This document shows, piece after piece, positions 1 to 9,287 of a DNA stretch of 32,466 bases. The translations under genes were made by a program, and so were the position numbers. Position 1 is the stretch's first letter. Each line of letters starts with the position of its first letter. Source of the stretch: Deltaproteobacteria bacterium (GTDB taxonomy: Bacteria > Myxococcota > B64-G9); the NCBI GenBank assembly GCA_019314375.1, contig JAFCZJ010000044.1, positions 1 through 32,466 of the forward strand. Reading direction: 5' to 3'. Under the pieces are notes generated by a model. The model was not told where the DNA came from, did no database searches, and worked only from the letters and a program-made list of their open reading frames with translations.

Positions 1-2214
1 GGCAGCGAATCGGCCATCGGCTGTGATGCGACCAACGCCCCGGACATGTTCCCGGAAGCCGAAGAAATTTGTGGCGACGGCATCGATCAGAACTGCGATG
101 GCCTGGACCCCGTCTGCCCTTACTGCGATCCGGACTCAAACGTCATCACCTGTGACTCCTCGGTTACCGGCCCGGCCGCCGTGGCCAGCACCCAATTGCT
201 CAACGACTACGACTGCTTGCTCTATGCCGAGCCCGGCCCCGAAGTTGCTTACACCTTTACGGCCACCCACAACGGCGATGTGCGCATCCGCCTGACCTCC
301 GATACGGCCGATCTGGCCTTGGCCGTCATTCCGGCCAGCGGCAATTGTGAGGGAACGGCCTGTGTGGCCGGTGCCGACCGGGTCTTCGGCCCCGGCACTG
401 AGAGCTTGCTGGTGACGCTTGAAAACGCTCAGGACTACTTCATCGTGGTCGACACTTGGGACATGGCCCTGGGTGACTACAGCTTGATCATCGACTGCGC
501 CGGATGCGCCGACGACGATGGGGACGGTCACGCCGACGTCTTCTGCGGCGGCGACGACTGCGACGACGACGACGGCGACAGGTTCCCCGGTCAAACCGAG
601 ACCTGCAACGAAATCGATGACGATTGCGATGGTCTCACCGATGAGGGCTTTGCCTTAGACAGCGATCCTTCATACTGCGGCGACTGCTACACTGCTTGCG
701 GTGTAGATGAACTCTGCGACCTGGGCGCCTGCAACACCGAATGTACCGGCACCCGGGAAGACTGCGGCGGTGCTTGCGTGGACGTAAGCGTGAGCGCTCA
801 GCACTGTGGTGGCTGCGATCAGCCTTGCGTCGGTCCGCACGCCCTGTTTCTTTGCGTAGACAGCAGTTGCGTCGTCGATGTTTGCGATGCCGGATGGAAA
901 AGCTGTGATGAGAACACCCTGGGCTGCGAGACCCACACGGATGAAGACGAGGCCAACTGCGGCAACTGTGGGGTGGTCTGCTCGGACTACGCCAACGGTG
1001 TGCCTGAATGCCGAGTCGGCCATTGCACCCTGGGTGCCTGCGACGAAGGATACGGCAATTGCGACAACTCCATCTCCAATGGCTGCGAAGCGGTTTTGGC
1101 TAGCAACAACGACCACTGCGGCATCTGTGGCAACGAATGCGACGCGGACCGCGTCTGTGTCCTTGGCGATTGCTCGGACACCTGTCCCGACGGACAAGAA
1201 GTCTGTAACGGATCCTGCATGGACGTAAGCGCGGATCCGCGCAACTGCGGTGGCTGCGGGCGAGTCTGCAACTTCCCCAACGCCTCTGAGCCCGGCTGCG
1301 CGGACGGCGATTGCGTGCTGGGAGAATGCGATTCCGGCTGGGGCGATTGCGACGACTACGACGTGAATGGCTGTGAAGAACCCCTGGGCACCCCCGAGCA
1401 CTGCCGCGACTGCGACCACGTCTGCGAATATGACTTCGCTCAAGGCATCTGTGACGCCGTAGCGGGCTCCTGCTCCATGGGGGCCTGCCTGTCGGGCCAC
1501 ACCGACTGCAACGAAAGCGACATCGACGGTTGCGAAATCAACACCGGTGCGGATGAGGAACACTGTGGCGATTGCGTGACGGAATGCGATCGCCTCGAGT
1601 CCTGCCTCAACGGCATCTGCATCGTGACCTGCGAAGACTCAGACGACGATGGTTTCGCCGACGCCTCCTGCGGCGGTGATGACTGCGATGACGCCAATCG
1701 GGACAACCACCCTGGTGCCCAAGAGCTTTGCGACGGCTGGGACAACAATTGCGATGGCGAAACCGATGAGGGCTTCGACAACGACGCCGATGGTTTCTAT
1801 GCCTGTGGCGAGGGCATTGACTGTTGTGACGCCGGCGACGAAAACGCCATGGGCTGTTCCGAGACCACGGCGGCCTCCATGTATCCCGGCGCCGTGGAGG
1901 AATGCGGTGATGGCGTGGACCAGGACTGCAACGGTGCCGATCTGGAATGCAACTGCCCGGACGCGGATCACGACGGCGCAGAGGATGCGACTTGCGGCGG
2001 CAGCGACTGTGATGACAGCGATCCCGCCGTTCATCCGAATGCCGTGGAATCCTGCAACGGAGTCGACGACGATTGCGACGGCTACACAGACGAGGGTGTC
2101 TGTGACCAGGGCGGCGAGGGCTGCGGTTGTGCCACCGGGACCAACAGTGCTTCTCCTCTCTTCTTGCTGCTGCTCGGCCTGCTCTTGGGCCTGGGTCGCA
2201 GACGTCGCGCCTAA
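1..2214 (+). CDS. MopE-like Cys/Asp-rich surface protein with MYXO-CTERM-type tail (5' partial)
   Basis: The frame is open from the first base, so the true start lies outside the window; 737 codons are present before TAA. Visible parts, by base: a partial Asp/Cys motif (46-114) ending in DQNCDG; a beta-rich segment (about 130-500) resembling a bacterial pre-peptidase C-terminal (PPC) domain; then motifs of the type DxDxDG...CGGDDCDD...C(N/D)xxDxxCDGxTDEG at about 511-660, 1642-1780, 1780-1950 and 1960-2100. This pattern matches the MopE putative metal-binding motif. Between them (660-1640) is a block of Cys-rich repeats built around CGGC or CGxCG and a CxxGxCxxGxxDC unit. The C-terminus is a GCGC motif, a Leu-rich hydrophobic helix and RRRR, which is the MYXO-CTERM layout handled by myxosortase. 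I infer an exported, outer-surface, disulphide-rich and possibly metal-binding protein. Its ligand is unknown. Confidence 0.85.
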   Translation, partial: GSESAIGCDATNAPDMFPEAEEICGDGIDQNCDGLDPVCPYCDPDSNVITCDSSVTGPAAVASTQLLNDYDCLLYAEPGPEVAYTFTATHNGDVRIRLTSDTADLALAVIPASGNCEGTACVAGADRVFGPGTESLLVTLENAQDYFIVVDTWDMALGDYSLIIDCAGCADDDGDGHADVFCGGDDCDDDDGDRFPGQTETCNEIDDDCDGLTDEGFALDSDPSYCGDCYTACGVDELCDLGACNTECTGTREDCGGACVDVSVSAQHCGGCDQPCVGPHALFLCVDSSCVVDVCDAGWKSCDENTLGCETHTDEDEANCGNCGVVCSDYANGVPECRVGHCTLGACDEGYGNCDNSISNGCEAVLASNNDHCGICGNECDADRVCVLGDCSDTCPDGQEVCNGSCMDVSADPRNCGGCGRVCNFPNASEPGCADGDCVLGECDSGWGDCDDYDVNGCEEPLGTPEHCRDCDHVCEYDFAQGICDAVAGSCSMGACLSGHTDCNESDIDGCEINTGADEEHCGDCVTECDRLESCLNGICIVTCEDSDDDGFADASCGGDDCDDANRDNHPGAQELCDGWDNNCDGETDEGFDNDADGFYACGEGIDCCDAGDENAMGCSETTAASMYPGAVEECGDGVDQDCNGADLECNCPDADHDGAEDATCGGSDCDDSDPAVHPNAVESCNGVDDDCDGYTDEGVCDQGGEGCGCATGTNSASPLFLLLLGLLLGLGRRRRA

Positions 2215-2247
2215 GGGTCTGCTCTGCCCACCCTCACTTCTCCTGAC

Positions 2248-5200
2248 ATGTTTTCTCGCCTCTTTGATGAGGCAAGACGCCACAAGCGGGTCCACCTTTC
2301 GGGGGTCAAGGATTCGGCCCGGGCCTTTGTGGCCGCTGGACTTTGCCGCCGGCTGAACAGCCCTTTGCTTTGGCTGCTGCCCGATGAACGCCGCGCCGAA
2401 CAGGCGGCCAGGGCCTTGGGCTTCTTCTGGAATCGCCAGGCCCAAGACCCCGCCGATCCCTTCGGTGATGTTTGGGCTCCTTTCCCGCTACATCAGGCCT
2501 CTCCTTACGAAGACCTCTCTCCTGACCGCGAGGCCACCGCGGAACGCCTGGCCTTGCTGTTTCGCCTGGCCCAGGGTGCCCCGCCCAAACTCATGCTCTG
2601 CTCCGTGCAGGCCTTGATGCGTCTGGGTTTGTCTCGTCAAAGCCTTGAAAAAACAAGTCAACTGGTCTTGGTGGGTCAAGAGCTGGATCGCCATGCCTTC
2701 ACGGAAAACCTGGTGCGTGCCGGCTATTTGAGCGTACCCCTGGTGGAGGATCCAGGACACTTTGCCATTCGAGGCGGCATCTTGGATGTGTTTACGCCAC
2801 AACTGGCGCAGCCTCTTCGGATCGAACTGTTGGGAGACGAAGTCGAATCGATTCGGGTTTTTGATCCAGCCAGCCAGCGGACTGTTGCCAAAAGCGACTG
2901 CGCCTACCTGGGCCCTGTTCAGGAGATTCTGCAAGATCCGGAGAGTCGGACACGCGCTCTGAAGGCCGTTGATGCCCTGGGCGCGTCCTTGGATCTGCCC
3001 AGCCACAAGATTCTGCGCCACAGGCGCCAAATCGACGAAGGCTTGCGATACTTCGGCATCGAGTCTCTCCTGCCGGCCTTTGAAGCATGTCCAAATTGCC
3101 TGTTGGATTTTTTGCCTAGCGATACCCGAATCTTGGTCGACGATCCGGGAGCGGTGCAAGCCGAGGCGAGGACCTTCTACGCCAGCGCACAGGCCGGCTA
3201 TGAGCAAGCCCTCAAAGGCAACGAGTTGGTCTTTTCGCCGGAGCGCTTGCTCTTGTCGCCGGCCGAGGTGGAGGATCGCCTGGGTGCTATGCAAAATTTC
3301 TCCTTCGGACTCAATGAGGGTGCCTGGGGAGAATCAACACCAGCATTCGAAATCAAATTGCCATCTGAGCCCGTCAGCGGCCTGCGTCAGGCCATCATGG
3401 CAGCCGGGCCCGAGGATGACGCCATCGAGCCCTTGACCGAGCGCCTGAAAGCTTGGCGTCGGGAGGGACTTCAGCCTTTTCTTTGCGCAGCCCGTCCGGG
3501 TCGCGCACGCCAATTGGCGCAGATGATCCAAAGCCGGGGCCTGGCGGTACGCATCGAGCAAGAGCCTTTCGACTGGGATTGGCTTGAACAGCACACGCCC
3601 AATCTTTTCGCTCGCATTGTGCCCGGCGAGCTTGATCAAGGCTTCGTCGCACCCTGGGCCAAGCTGGCCATCGTCCCGGACAATGAAGTCTTTGGTCGCC
3701 CGGCGCGGCGAAGTCGGCCGCCAAAACCAGTTCGGCAAGTAGCGAGCTTCAAACCCGGCGAGTTTGTGGTTCATTCGGATTTTGGCATCGCCCGTTTTGA
3801 TGGCCTGGTTAAGCTTGAGGTGGCAGGCAGCGAATCTGACTTTTTGGCCTTATTCTTTCGGGATGAGGACAAGCTCTACCTGCCTGTCACGCGCATGAGC
3901 TTGCTGGAAAAATACACCGGCGGCGATGCGGAATCGGTCGCCCTCAACAAATTGGGCGGCAAAACCTGGCTGCGGATCAAGAAACGCATTGCCGAATCCT
4001 TGCTGGAAATGGCCGATGAACTGGTGCGAACGGAGGCCCAAAGGCGCAGCCTGCGCGGACCACAGGCCGTGCAAGTGGATGATCAATTCCGGGCCCTTTC
4101 GGCCAGCTTTCCTTTTGAAGAAACCGAGGATCAGCGCCAGACCATCGACGAGGTGATACGCGACATGCAGAGCCCCCATGCCATGGATCGGCTTGTCTGT
4201 GGCGATGTGGGCTTCGGCAAAACAGAGGTTGCCATCCGGGCGGCCTACCTCAATGCCCTTTCCGGTCGGCAGACCGCTGTCTTGGTACCCACCACCATCC
4301 TCGCCATGCAGCACCTGGCAACTTTCAAAGAGCGCCTTGAGTCCGTGGGCGTGAACGTGGCCATGCTCAGCCGCCTGACCCCGGCTTCGGATGTGCCCCG
4401 CATCCATCAGCAACTGGCGGCGGGTCAAATCGATGTACTGGTGGGCACCCACCGACTTCTGACAGATGCCGTGGGATACAAAAACCTGGGGCTGCTGGTC
4501 ATCGACGAGGAGCATCGATTCGGCGTAAAGCAGAAGGAACGCCTTAAGCAGCTCAGAGATAACGTGGATGTCTTGACCATGACCGCCTCGCCCTTGCCCC
4601 GCACCTTGCAGTTGAGCATGTCGGGACTCCGGCCCATCAGCGTCATTCGCACACCACCTCCTGGTCGGCGGGCCGTTCGCACCATCATCACCCGCTTTTC
4701 GGAACGCATGGTGGCTGAGGCCATACAGCGTGAGCGCCAACGGGGCGGACAGGTCTTTTTCGTTCACAATTTTGTCAGGAGCTTGCCCGCCATGGCTCGC
4801 TTTCTCAAACGAGTGGTGCCCGACGCCCGCGTGGCCATCGGGCACGGCCAATTGCCTGTTCGCGAGCTTGAGCGGGTCATGCAAGATTTCATTGAGCGCC
4901 GGGTTGATGTGCTTCTGTCCACCTCCATCATTGAGTCCGGCTTGGATATCCCCAGCGCCAACACGGTCATCGTCAATCGGGCGGATCGCTTCGGACTGGC
5001 CCAGCTCTATCAAATACGAGGCCGCGTCGGTCGAGCCACCGAACGTGCTTATGCCTATTTCCTCATTCCCGGACTGGACTCGGTCTCCTCCGACGCGCGC
5101 AAGCGCCTGGAGGCCCTGGCCGACGCATCAGACCTGGGCGCAGGGTTCAAATTGGCAAACCGGGATCTGGAGATACGAGGCGCGGGCAATCTGCTTGGCA

Positions 5201-5751
5201 AGGCCCAGTCCGGTCACATCAAGGCCATTGGATTCGACCTGTACAATCGCTTGCTGGAACGCGCCATCATGGAAGTAAAGGGCAAGGGACAAGGCTCCGG
5301 CCTGGACCCGGAGATCAAGCTCCCGGTGGCCGGCTTGCTGCCCGAAGACTATGTGCCCGAATTGGACCACAGGCTGGATCTATATGCCCGCCTCAGTCGC
5401 GCGGAAAACATCGATTCCGTCTTCGAACTCGAACAGGAGATTGTGGATCGTTTCGGCCCGGGCCCGCCGGAGCTCTCCAACCTCATTGAGCTCATGGCAC
5501 TGAAGGCACAGCTTCGCGAACTGGGCGTCCCCAGCCTGACCTGGCGGGCGGGCCAGCTGCGCTTCGAACTCGACACCTCCGGCAACTTCGATCCGGCTCC
5601 CTTTGTGCAAATCTCCTCCGAGCAAGCAAGTAGAGCCCGCCTTGATCCTGCCGGAGCCATGATCATTGAACTTTCGGGAGAAGACCGATCTCAGCCTTTG
5701 CCGGCAGCCCGCCGGCTGGCGACCCGCCTACAGGCCCTGGCCAAAAAATAG
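2248..5751 (+). CDS. mfd: Transcription-repair coupling factor Mfd
   Basis: Mfd is an ATP-driven translocase that removes RNA polymerase stalled at DNA lesions and recruits UvrA for nucleotide excision repair. The protein has 1167 residues, close to the family norm of about 1150. Seen in order: a UvrB-like N-terminal region (GHFAIRGGILDVF at roughly residues 170-182), an RNA-polymerase-interaction/CarD-like domain starting near FKPGEFVVHSDFGIARF (about 503), Walker A GDVGFGKT near 652-659, a DEEH Walker B near 753-756, and the helicase motif VI segment QLYQIRGRVGR. The C-terminal UvrA-binding-surface domain (TRCF) follows. The gene starts 34 bases after the preceding stop codon. No clear Shine-Dalgarno precedes the ATG; the N-terminal residues fit the family without extension. 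It ends 8 bases from the convergent PilZ gene. Confidence 0.97.
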   Translation: MFSRLFDEARRHKRVHLSGVKDSARAFVAAGLCRRLNSPLLWLLPDERRAEQAARALGFFWNRQAQDPADPFGDVWAPFPLHQASPYEDLSPDREATAERLALLFRLAQGAPPKLMLCSVQALMRLGLSRQSLEKTSQLVLVGQELDRHAFTENLVRAGYLSVPLVEDPGHFAIRGGILDVFTPQLAQPLRIELLGDEVESIRVFDPASQRTVAKSDCAYLGPVQEILQDPESRTRALKAVDALGASLDLPSHKILRHRRQIDEGLRYFGIESLLPAFEACPNCLLDFLPSDTRILVDDPGAVQAEARTFYASAQAGYEQALKGNELVFSPERLLLSPAEVEDRLGAMQNFSFGLNEGAWGESTPAFEIKLPSEPVSGLRQAIMAAGPEDDAIEPLTERLKAWRREGLQPFLCAARPGRARQLAQMIQSRGLAVRIEQEPFDWDWLEQHTPNLFARIVPGELDQGFVAPWAKLAIVPDNEVFGRPARRSRPPKPVRQVASFKPGEFVVHSDFGIARFDGLVKLEVAGSESDFLALFFRDEDKLYLPVTRMSLLEKYTGGDAESVALNKLGGKTWLRIKKRIAESLLEMADELVRTEAQRRSLRGPQAVQVDDQFRALSASFPFEETEDQRQTIDEVIRDMQSPHAMDRLVCGDVGFGKTEVAIRAAYLNALSGRQTAVLVPTTILAMQHLATFKERLESVGVNVAMLSRLTPASDVPRIHQQLAAGQIDVLVGTHRLLTDAVGYKNLGLLVIDEEHRFGVKQKERLKQLRDNVDVLTMTASPLPRTLQLSMSGLRPISVIRTPPPGRRAVRTIITRFSERMVAEAIQRERQRGGQVFFVHNFVRSLPAMARFLKRVVPDARVAIGHGQLPVRELERVMQDFIERRVDVLLSTSIIESGLDIPSANTVIVNRADRFGLAQLYQIRGRVGRATERAYAYFLIPGLDSVSSDARKRLEALADASDLGAGFKLANRDLEIRGAGNLLGKAQSGHIKAIGFDLYNRLLERAIMEVKGKGQGSGLDPEIKLPVAGLLPEDYVPELDHRLDLYARLSRAENIDSVFELEQEIVDRFGPGPPELSNLIELMALKAQLRELGVPSLTWRAGQLRFELDTSGNFDPAPFVQISSEQASRARLDPAGAMIIELSGEDRSQPLPAARRLATRLQALAKK

Positions 5752-5759
5752 TCCGTGGA

Positions 5760-6407
5760 TCAATCTGGCCGCAGGCTGTGAGCCGCCAAAGCCATGGGAT
5801 ACCTGGGTGTGCTTGTGGAGAAATGCCCAACCAGCTTGTCAAGCCGTTCTTGTTCGATCAAATCAATGTCACGAAAACGCACGCCGAAACCCTGGCCCTT
5901 CTTGATCCAGGCCACATGTCCGCAAACTTGGATGGGCTCAACATCTCCAGGAGGATGCAGGCGAAAGGAAAGACGCGAATTCAAAGTCGGCGAGGACTTG
6001 CTGGTGATGAAGATCCCGCCCGACGAAATGTTACGGGTGTAGTCAATGATGAAATCAGAAGCGGTTTCGTAAGTGACCTTCAGCGAGACAGAATAGCGTT
6101 TTTCCCGTCGTTCCGAATAAATGCCGTCGACTGTACCCGTCAAGAGCTCTTCCCGCTTGACGGCCTCCGTGGCCAGAAACCCCACCCCCAGCTCAAAGAA
6201 GCCTGCATCTGACATCCTGCGCCAAAGGACCAGCCCGCGCATGGGTACTTCCTGATCCAAATCGAGCAGCCTCAGATTCAACTCAAGCAACTCGCCTTCG
6301 CTCAAAGCCTCTTGCGATCGCACAACCATGCCCCCATGGGGGGGATCGGATAGATAACAGGCCAAAAAATCGCGGCGGTCGCGCAATTCAACGTAAATAC
6401 TCCGCAT
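5760..6407 (-). CDS. Tandem PilZ-domain protein (c-di-GMP receptor candidate)
   Basis: Soluble protein of 215 residues. The C-terminal half is a canonical PilZ domain: RREKR, an RxxxR-type motif, is followed about 30 residues later by NISSGG, matching (D/N)xSxxG; these two motifs bind cyclic di-GMP in the family. The N-terminal half has the same fold pattern (YLSDPPHGGMVV, then PMRGLVLWRR and GVGF) but lacks a clean RxxxR, so it looks like a degenerate second PilZ copy. I chose ATG 6407. A GTG three codons upstream (6416) is also possible; a GA-rich stretch lies 5' of both. It is convergent with mfd and lies 93 bases downstream of the pseudouridine synthase gene on the same strand. The output pathway cannot be inferred. 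Confidence 0.8.
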   Translation of the reverse strand: MRSIYVELRDRRDFLACYLSDPPHGGMVVRSQEALSEGELLELNLRLLDLDQEVPMRGLVLWRRMSDAGFFELGVGFLATEAVKREELLTGTVDGIYSERREKRYSVSLKVTYETASDFIIDYTRNISSGGIFITSKSSPTLNSRLSFRLHPPGDVEPIQVCGHVAWIKKGQGFGVRFRDIDLIEQERLDKLVGHFSTSTPRYPMALAAHSLRPD

Positions 6408-6500
6408 ACTCCACACCCTCTCGCCTCTCTTCTCCGCGGTCTCGGCCCCTATGCCTTTGTCGCCAGATTGAGATAAACCTATCGAGGACTTGTCCTTCCG

Positions 6501-7244
6501 TCAAGGCCCTTCGGCAAGGTCGAATTCACTTATCTCCGCCCGCATCAATACCAATCGAAGCGCTTCTGGCAAGGGACAGGTCCAGCTTCGCTCTTCACCT
6601 GCCATGGCCGGATGCGGTCCGACAACACTCCAGGCGTGCAAAAAAAATCGGTCTTGGAGATCACCCAGGCCCAGGTTCGCGCCATAGCGTACGTCCCCAA
6701 CAAGAGGAAAACCCAGGTACGCGAGGTGCGCCCGAATCTGATGCCGGGCGCCACTGTGCATGCGGGCCCGCAAAAGACTGACCGGTTGTCCGGCCAGGTG
6801 CCCCCAGGTCAGGGGCTCGACAAGGGTGTGGGCTGCTTGCAAGCCCCGGAGCTTCTTGCTGCCGTCATCTACCCACACCCGCTGCGACCGCCGGTAGCGA
6901 CCACCAAGGGCCGCATCCACCTCGGTCGACTTGTCCAGATGACCACAGACCAGGGCCAAGTAATCCTTTCGCATTTCGCCTGTAGAAAAAGACTGGCGCA
7001 GACGCAGGTAGGAATCGGCGGTCTTGGCCACCAGCATCACACCCGAAGTTTGCAGGTCCAGGCGATGCGCGATTGCAGGCTGGTCCGAAGGTCCCAATCC
7101 CGACAGCTCGGGCTTTCGCTCCAACAGCCAGGCCGAGAGGCTTCCCTTCTCCCCAAACACATGCATGCCCGCCGGCTTGGCCAGGCAAAGCATCTGCGAA
7201 TCCTCGTTGAGGATGCGCGGATCTTCTGACTCAGTTTTCGCCAT
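6501..7244 (-). CDS. RluA-family 23S rRNA/tRNA pseudouridine synthase
   Basis: Protein of 247 residues that should isomerise specific uridines in rRNA or tRNA to pseudouridine. The family signature HRLDLQTSG is at about residues 60-68, with the catalytic Asp at 63. Downstream are the expected RHQIRAHL and VGDVRYG segments that shape the active site and RNA contact. There is no N-terminal S4 domain, so this is the short RluA/TruC-type form rather than RluC/RluD. The ATG lies 14 bases inside the end of the upstream lipoprotein gene, suggesting translational coupling. The exact target nucleotide cannot be read from the sequence. Confidence 0.92.
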   Translation of the reverse strand: MAKTESEDPRILNEDSQMLCLAKPAGMHVFGEKGSLSAWLLERKPELSGLGPSDQPAIAHRLDLQTSGVMLVAKTADSYLRLRQSFSTGEMRKDYLALVCGHLDKSTEVDAALGGRYRRSQRVWVDDGSKKLRGLQAAHTLVEPLTWGHLAGQPVSLLRARMHSGARHQIRAHLAYLGFPLVGDVRYGANLGLGDLQDRFFLHAWSVVGPHPAMAGEERSWTCPLPEALRLVLMRAEISEFDLAEGP

Positions 7245-7680
7245 CTCCCTCTTCGGGCGGAGGAAAGGTCAAGGGACCACCCTTCATTGAGATCAGAAAC
7301 CATCGGCCCCCTTGTTCTTCCCAAACTTGTTTGACGTTTTCATCATGCAAGACCGTCGAGGGCATAAGGTAGTAAGTAAGGTGAACTTTCAAACGGGCGC
7401 TGCGCTTCTTCTTGCCTGTTTTTTCATTCTTCTCTTCAACGACTTTAACCCGACGCACATCCCATGCCGTGATCTTAAGGTCCTTGTTCAAGTCCTCTAA
7501 GACATCCAGGAAATCCTCGGCGAACTCGGGATCAACGCGCTGCACCACCGTATTGTTATACTTCCAGCGAAGGTCATGATGGAAACGATCCACTTGCCCT
7601 CGGAGATCGCTCGGCGAGGGCCCGGAGACCGGGGGGCAACCCGTCAGCATGGCCAGGCAGATCAAAATAGCCGAAAACAA
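7231..7680 (-). CDS. Small putative lipoprotein of unknown function (start uncertain)
   Basis: The frame encodes a hydrophobic stretch ending in the lipobox LTGC (Cys codon at 7636-7638), followed by PPVSGPSPSD and about 130 polar, highly charged residues with a Lys-rich middle (NEKTGKKKR) and an acidic end. This predicts an exported lipid-anchored protein; no known domain is recognised. The start is a problem: no in-frame ATG or GTG exists between the lipobox leader and the start of the divergent HIT gene. Only TTG at 7680 lies at a usable place, and it gives a short leader without a positive charge. The codons just upstream (K, then R, then the hydrophobic core) look like a real signal-peptide n-region, so a non-standard start or a sequence error is possible. 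The 3' end overlaps the pseudouridine synthase gene by 14 bases. Confidence 0.6.
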   Translation of the reverse strand: MFSAILICLAMLTGCPPVSGPSPSDLRGQVDRFHHDLRWKYNNTVVQRVDPEFAEDFLDVLEDLNKDLKITAWDVRRVKVVEEKNEKTGKKKRSARLKVHLTYYLMPSTVLHDENVKQVWEEQGGRWFLISMKGGPLTFPPPEEGDGEN

Positions 7681-7761
7681 TAAAGCATATCGAGTCGCTT
7701 GATATTTTCCGCCCTGTCGTGGTACGCGAACAGCTGAAGGCGCATTCGCGAGGAGGCCCCC

Positions 7762-8106
7762 ATGACCGATTGCATTTTTTGTAAAATCCGCGACGGGGAA
7801 ATCCCCGCCGAGATCATCTACCGAGACGAGCACTGCCTGGCTTTCAAGGACATCCATCCCGCGGCTCCTGTTCATGTAGTGATCATTCCCAGCAAGCATG
7901 TAGCCACCCTGAATGACATTGGTCCCGCCCAGGGAGACGCCATCGCCCATCTTCTTCAAGCCGTCGGCAAGGTGGCCACTCAGCTCGGCGTTGCCGAGAC
8001 CGGTTACCGCATCGTGGTCAACTGCAACAAGGACGGCGGTCAAGAGGTCTTCCATCTGCACTTCCATCTCCTCGGCGGCCGCGGCATGGGCTGGCCGCCA
8101 GGCTAA
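7762..8106 (+). CDS. HIT-family nucleotide phosphoramidase/hydrolase (HinT-like)
   Basis: Protein of 114 residues, the normal length of bacterial HinT proteins, which hydrolyse purine nucleoside phosphoramidates and similar adenylates. The histidine triad HLHFH is at residues 98-102, preceded by the conserved NxxxxGGQEV. The N-terminus carries CIFC (Cys4, Cys7), which with downstream histidines forms the zinc site seen in many family members. Start choice is secure: AGGAGG at 7751-7756 lies 5 bases before ATG. It is divergent from the lipoprotein gene, with about 80 bases between, and convergent with the membrane protein gene 11 bases away. Confidence 0.95.
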   Translation: MTDCIFCKIRDGEIPAEIIYRDEHCLAFKDIHPAAPVHVVIIPSKHVATLNDIGPAQGDAIAHLLQAVGKVATQLGVAETGYRIVVNCNKDGGQEVFHLHFHLLGGRGMGWPPG

Positions 8107-8117
8107 GACCCCAGTCT

Positions 8118-9287
8118 TTATTCTCTCTTCGGTTTTGCCTTGATCTTCTGCTCAAGCAGGTGGTGATTCACCACACCCGCGGCGCTCAAATAAGTCATCA
8201 CAAAACCCAAAACCATGGAAACGGCCAACATCACGCTCAGAAGTACAAGCCAGCCAGCCAAATCAAACTGCCAGCCCCCACTTGAAGCGACGCTCAAGTG
8301 ACCGGCCAAAGAAGGCATGAATAAGATGACAAGGGCAAAAAGTGCACCCGGCATGGATAGAAACACGCGGGAGACCTCGCCCCCACCCAGCTTGCCACCG
8401 ATCCATTCGATGAAAAAGAATGCCTTGTCGAAAAGCTGACCAAAAAGATAGAGCAGGAAAACCGAAGCCAAGATGGCCACCAGCCAGTTCAACAAATACC
8501 AGCCCGGCTTGGCCGTGAACAATCGACCGACCCGACGGACGGCCATGATCGGTCCACAATCATCATCTCCGGCTGCTGGAATATAGGAAAAAGTAGTCAG
8601 CAGCAATAGCAAACTCATAAGCACCGCGGCCAGTGCCAGAAGAAGGGTAAGGACGAAGGAGAAGCCATAGATGATCGGTCCGGCGTATGGGATCCGAGCC
8701 AACAAGGCCAAAATTGCCATGCCCGCGCCCAGGACCACAATGCCGGCCAGGAACATGAAGGGCGTGCCCAACACCAAACTCAAACGTTTTTTTAAAAAAT
8801 TCAGGCCCAAGGAAAAAGGCTGGCGTTTGCCGGTGCGCATTTCCAAATCAACAAGTCGGGTGGCGAGCCCCACGCCCAGGAAGGTGCAGGCCCAAAAGAT
8901 CAACAGGCCGATGATGGTGCCGATGGTGCCGCCCACGGCCGAGCGGGTCAAGCTGCCCAGCCAGGTCATCAAGCCCAAGAGCAAGAGTCCAACAAAAATA
9001 CCCACGGCCGAAACCATGGTCTTTCTGATATCCAAAGGTGCCTGCAAAGCCGCAAAGAGATCCCGAAAGCGAAAAACAGGACCCGATCGCCCGCTGCCCG
9101 GCCAAGGCAGTCGTCCAGACCAGCGCGTTTTTGGAACGGAGCCAGCGGCCGGGATCTTACTGTCGCCTTGCTTCATGCTCGCCTTAAACCGAAAGCCGCA
9201 CTTTTCACATTCGATTTTTTCATCACCAGGAATCTCACTCGCCGGGCGGCTTTGATCCGTGCCGCAGGCGGGACAAAACATTTTCAT
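8118..9287 (-). CDS. Zinc-ribbon polytopic membrane protein of unknown function
   Basis: Protein of 389 residues. The N-terminus is a CPAC...CEKC zinc ribbon (Cys5, Cys8, Cys27, Cys30) of the MJ0042/zinc-finger type common in this group of bacteria, followed by a basic Pro/Ser-rich linker. From about residue 85 to the end there are roughly six or seven hydrophobic segments interrupted by short charged loops. ATG 9287 was chosen because a GGAGGG motif lies about 6 bases upstream; a longer frame to 9335 lacks such a site and would add a poorly conserved leader. No transporter or enzyme motif is seen. It could be a membrane sensor or envelope-stress component, but this is only a guess. Confidence 0.82.
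   Translation of the reverse strand: MKMFCPACGTDQSRPASEIPGDEKIECEKCGFRFKASMKQGDSKIPAAGSVPKTRWSGRLPWPGSGRSGPVFRFRDLFAALQAPLDIRKTMVSAVGIFVGLLLLGLMTWLGSLTRSAVGGTIGTIIGLLIFWACTFLGVGLATRLVDLEMRTGKRQPFSLGLNFLKKRLSLVLGTPFMFLAGIVVLGAGMAILALLARIPYAGPIIYGFSFVLTLLLALAAVLMSLLLLLTTFSYIPAAGDDDCGPIMAVRRVGRLFTAKPGWYLLNWLVAILASVFLLYLFGQLFDKAFFFIEWIGGKLGGGEVSRVFLSMPGALFALVILFMPSLAGHLSVASSGGWQFDLAGWLVLLSVMLAVSMVLGFVMTYLSAAGVVNHHLLEQKIKAKPKRE

Noticed and set aside
670..1563. Long open frame (297 codons) on the strand opposite the MopE-like gene
   Set aside because: It is Ala/Val-rich, has no family features, and mirrors the repetitive Cys/Asp codons of the real gene.
3850..5013. 387-codon open frame antisense to mfd
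   Set aside because: mfd is unambiguous in the other strand; the antisense frame is a by-product of its codon bias and lacks a ribosome binding site.
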